The notes beneath the pieces were generated by a model, which was given only the letters and a program-made list of their open reading frames with translations, was not told the origin of the DNA and did not search any database. The translations under genes were made by a program, and so were the position numbers. This document shows positions 62,859 to 64,000 of a stretch of 64,000 nt of DNA, piece after piece. This DNA is from Nocardioides sp. Root122 (GTDB lineage Bacteria; Actinomycetota; Actinomycetes; Propionibacteriales; Nocardioidaceae): contig NZ_LMDE01000012.1 of the NCBI RefSeq assembly GCF_001425025.1, positions 62,101-126,100 on the forward strand, given 5' to 3'. The number at the start of each line of letters is the position of its first letter. Position 1 is the stretch's first letter.

Positions 62859-63971
62859 ATGTGGGCGACGATCCGCGCGCGGGTCGATGACAGGCTCAGC
62901 GACCCGGTGTGGTGGAACGACGTCCTCCAGCTGGGCAAGACGGTGCTCGCCGCCGTCGTCGCGTGGGTGCTTGCGGCGAGCGTGCTCGACCTGCCGCAGC
63001 CGTTCCTCGCGCCGTGGTCCGCGCTGTTGGTGGTGCACGCCACGGTCTACCGGACCTTCTCGAAGGGGTCCCAGCAGGTGGCCGCGACGGTGGTGGCCGT
63101 GGTGCTCGCCTCGGCGGTCGGGGAGACCGTGGGGCTGACCACGGTGTCGATCGCGCTGCTGCTGGGGGTCGCGCTCGTGCTGGGCGCGGTCCCATGGCTC
63201 GGCGCCGAGGCGACCACCATCGCGACGACCGGCCTGGTCGTCCTCACGACCGGCTTCGACAGCGACGTGATGCTCATATCCCGGTTGCTCGACACCGCCA
63301 TCGGCGTCGCCGTCGGCCTCACGGTCAACGCACTGGTGTGGCCGCCGTTGCGACGACACACGGCAGCCAAGGCGCTCGACCGCGTCGACGACGCCGTGGG
63401 TGAGCTGCTCGTCGACATGGCCGATGGCATGGCGAGGAGCGGCAGCGTGGAGGACGCTCGCGCCTGGGTCGAGCGCACGCGCGACATCGACGAGGACCTC
63501 GACCAGGCGTGGGCGCTGGTCCGCCAGGCGCAGGAGAGCGCCCGGATGAACCCGCGGCGCTCGGCGCGCGCGATGCGCGACCCCCAGCAGTGGCACGACC
63601 TCCTGCGACGGCTCGAGCAGTCGGTGGCGGAGACCCGCAGCCTGGCGCGGACGCTCGGGGCCCAGGCCCACCACAGCGCCCTCGACGAGCGGTTCGCCGA
63701 ACGGTGGATCGGCCTGCTGCGCGAGACCGGCCGGGCCGCGGTCGAGGCGGACCCCGCCACGCTGGTCGACGTACGCCGCCGGCTGCAGGAGTTCAGCGAC
63801 GACCTGCGCGGCACCGAGCGGTCGCCGCAGTGGGCGGTCTACGGCGCGCTGATCATCAACCTGCGCAACATCGTCGACTCGCTCGACGAGGTGGCCGCGG
63901 CCAACCCCATCCGGGGCCGGCCGCTCCGGCTGGGCATCCCCAGCCGCCTGGGCGGGGTCGAGGAGCGCTGA
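62859..63971 (+). CDS. FUSC-type aromatic acid exporter family membrane protein
   Basis: A 370-residue protein: about five to six membrane spans in residues ~20-165 (FUSC/ArAE-like; LVVHATVYRTFSKGSQQVAATV is the characteristic loop), then a long helical cytoplasmic domain. The family is linked to efflux of aromatic carboxylates. The ATG at 62859 has GGGAAGAGG upstream and a TAGGGT box at about -36; a GTG at 62838 would add 7 residues. It follows the universal stress protein by 65 nt and may share its promoter. Confidence 0.85.
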   Translation: MWATIRARVDDRLSDPVWWNDVLQLGKTVLAAVVAWVLAASVLDLPQPFLAPWSALLVVHATVYRTFSKGSQQVAATVVAVVLASAVGETVGLTTVSIALLLGVALVLGAVPWLGAEATTIATTGLVVLTTGFDSDVMLISRLLDTAIGVAVGLTVNALVWPPLRRHTAAKALDRVDDAVGELLVDMADGMARSGSVEDARAWVERTRDIDEDLDQAWALVRQAQESARMNPRRSARAMRDPQQWHDLLRRLEQSVAETRSLARTLGAQAHHSALDERFAERWIGLLRETGRAAVEADPATLVDVRRRLQEFSDDLRGTERSPQWAVYGALIINLRNIVDSLDEVAAANPIRGRPLRLGIPSRLGGVEER

Positions 63972-64000
63972 CCCGGCAGGCGGGCGGCCGCGGCGGGCTG

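Overview
The window is very GC-rich DNA from an actinobacterium. The best guess is a member of the Nocardioidaceae (Nocardioides-like). The grounds are codon use, many GTG starts, ATGA/GTGA start-stop overlaps, a tmRNA tag ending FALAA, a MarR/TetR/IclR/ROK regulator set, and a mec-cysO-cysM block laid out as in Mycobacterium tuberculosis. This assignment is an inference; no rRNA is present. No insertion sequence, prophage, CRISPR array or replication origin was seen, so the window reads as ordinary chromosome.

Left part (1-11.6 kb): the 3' end of an EnvC-like M23 peptidase, smpB and an amidohydrolase come first. A compact amino-sugar module follows (ROK repressor, ABC binding lipoprotein, two permeases, NagZ-type GH3 hexosaminidase, ROK kinase). 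Then come a CNNM/CorC membrane protein, a lipoprotein and ssrA (tmRNA), the partner of smpB.

Middle-left (11.6-27.4 kb): mostly cell-surface and secreted products. There are two related RTX-repeat proteins on opposite strands, a GH6 glycosidase, an NlpC/P60 hydrolase behind a c-di-AMP (ydaO-type) riboswitch, a DUF3048 lipoprotein, a PAP2-type membrane protein, fabG, YqgE/AlgH, and a DUF3039-helicase pair.

Middle (27.4-40.5 kb): an Lrp-type regulator is divergent from 4-hydroxyphenylpyruvate dioxygenase. Two 67-nt covarying hairpins follow, then an ASCH/HhH-like protein and a 34-residue zinc-ribbon miniprotein. A MarR-MFS pair has a perfect palindromic operator. lysE and lysG are separated by one of two paralogous lipoproteins. 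A polar amino-acid ABC transporter and the NAD salvage genes pncB-pncA complete this part.

Middle-right (40.5-53.2 kb): this follows the M. tuberculosis Rv1330c-Rv1341 order (pncB, clpS, DUF2017, mec, cysO, cysM, murI, cAMP-phosphodiesterase-like MBL, rph, rdgB). It is interrupted by a Nudix-DUF429 fusion, an MFS gene with a broken TetR gene, a DUF3152/phosphodiesterase pair, and a two-component system.

Right part (53.2-64 kb): a BASS transporter, an unusual class I tRNA with a leucine anticodon, bcp, a nickel transporter behind a Nur-like box, DUF3618 plus a GroES-like protein, a monooxygenase-acyltransferase fusion, a GPGG-motif miniprotein, tRNA-Lys, a carotenoid-desaturase-like oxidoreductase, and an alcohol dehydrogenase divergent from a universal stress protein with a DosR/OsdR-like box between them. 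A FUSC-type membrane protein ends the window.

A pervasive feature is leaderless-type starts: a TANNNT hexamer lies 6-7 nt before the start codon of at least 17 genes. This was used to choose several starts.
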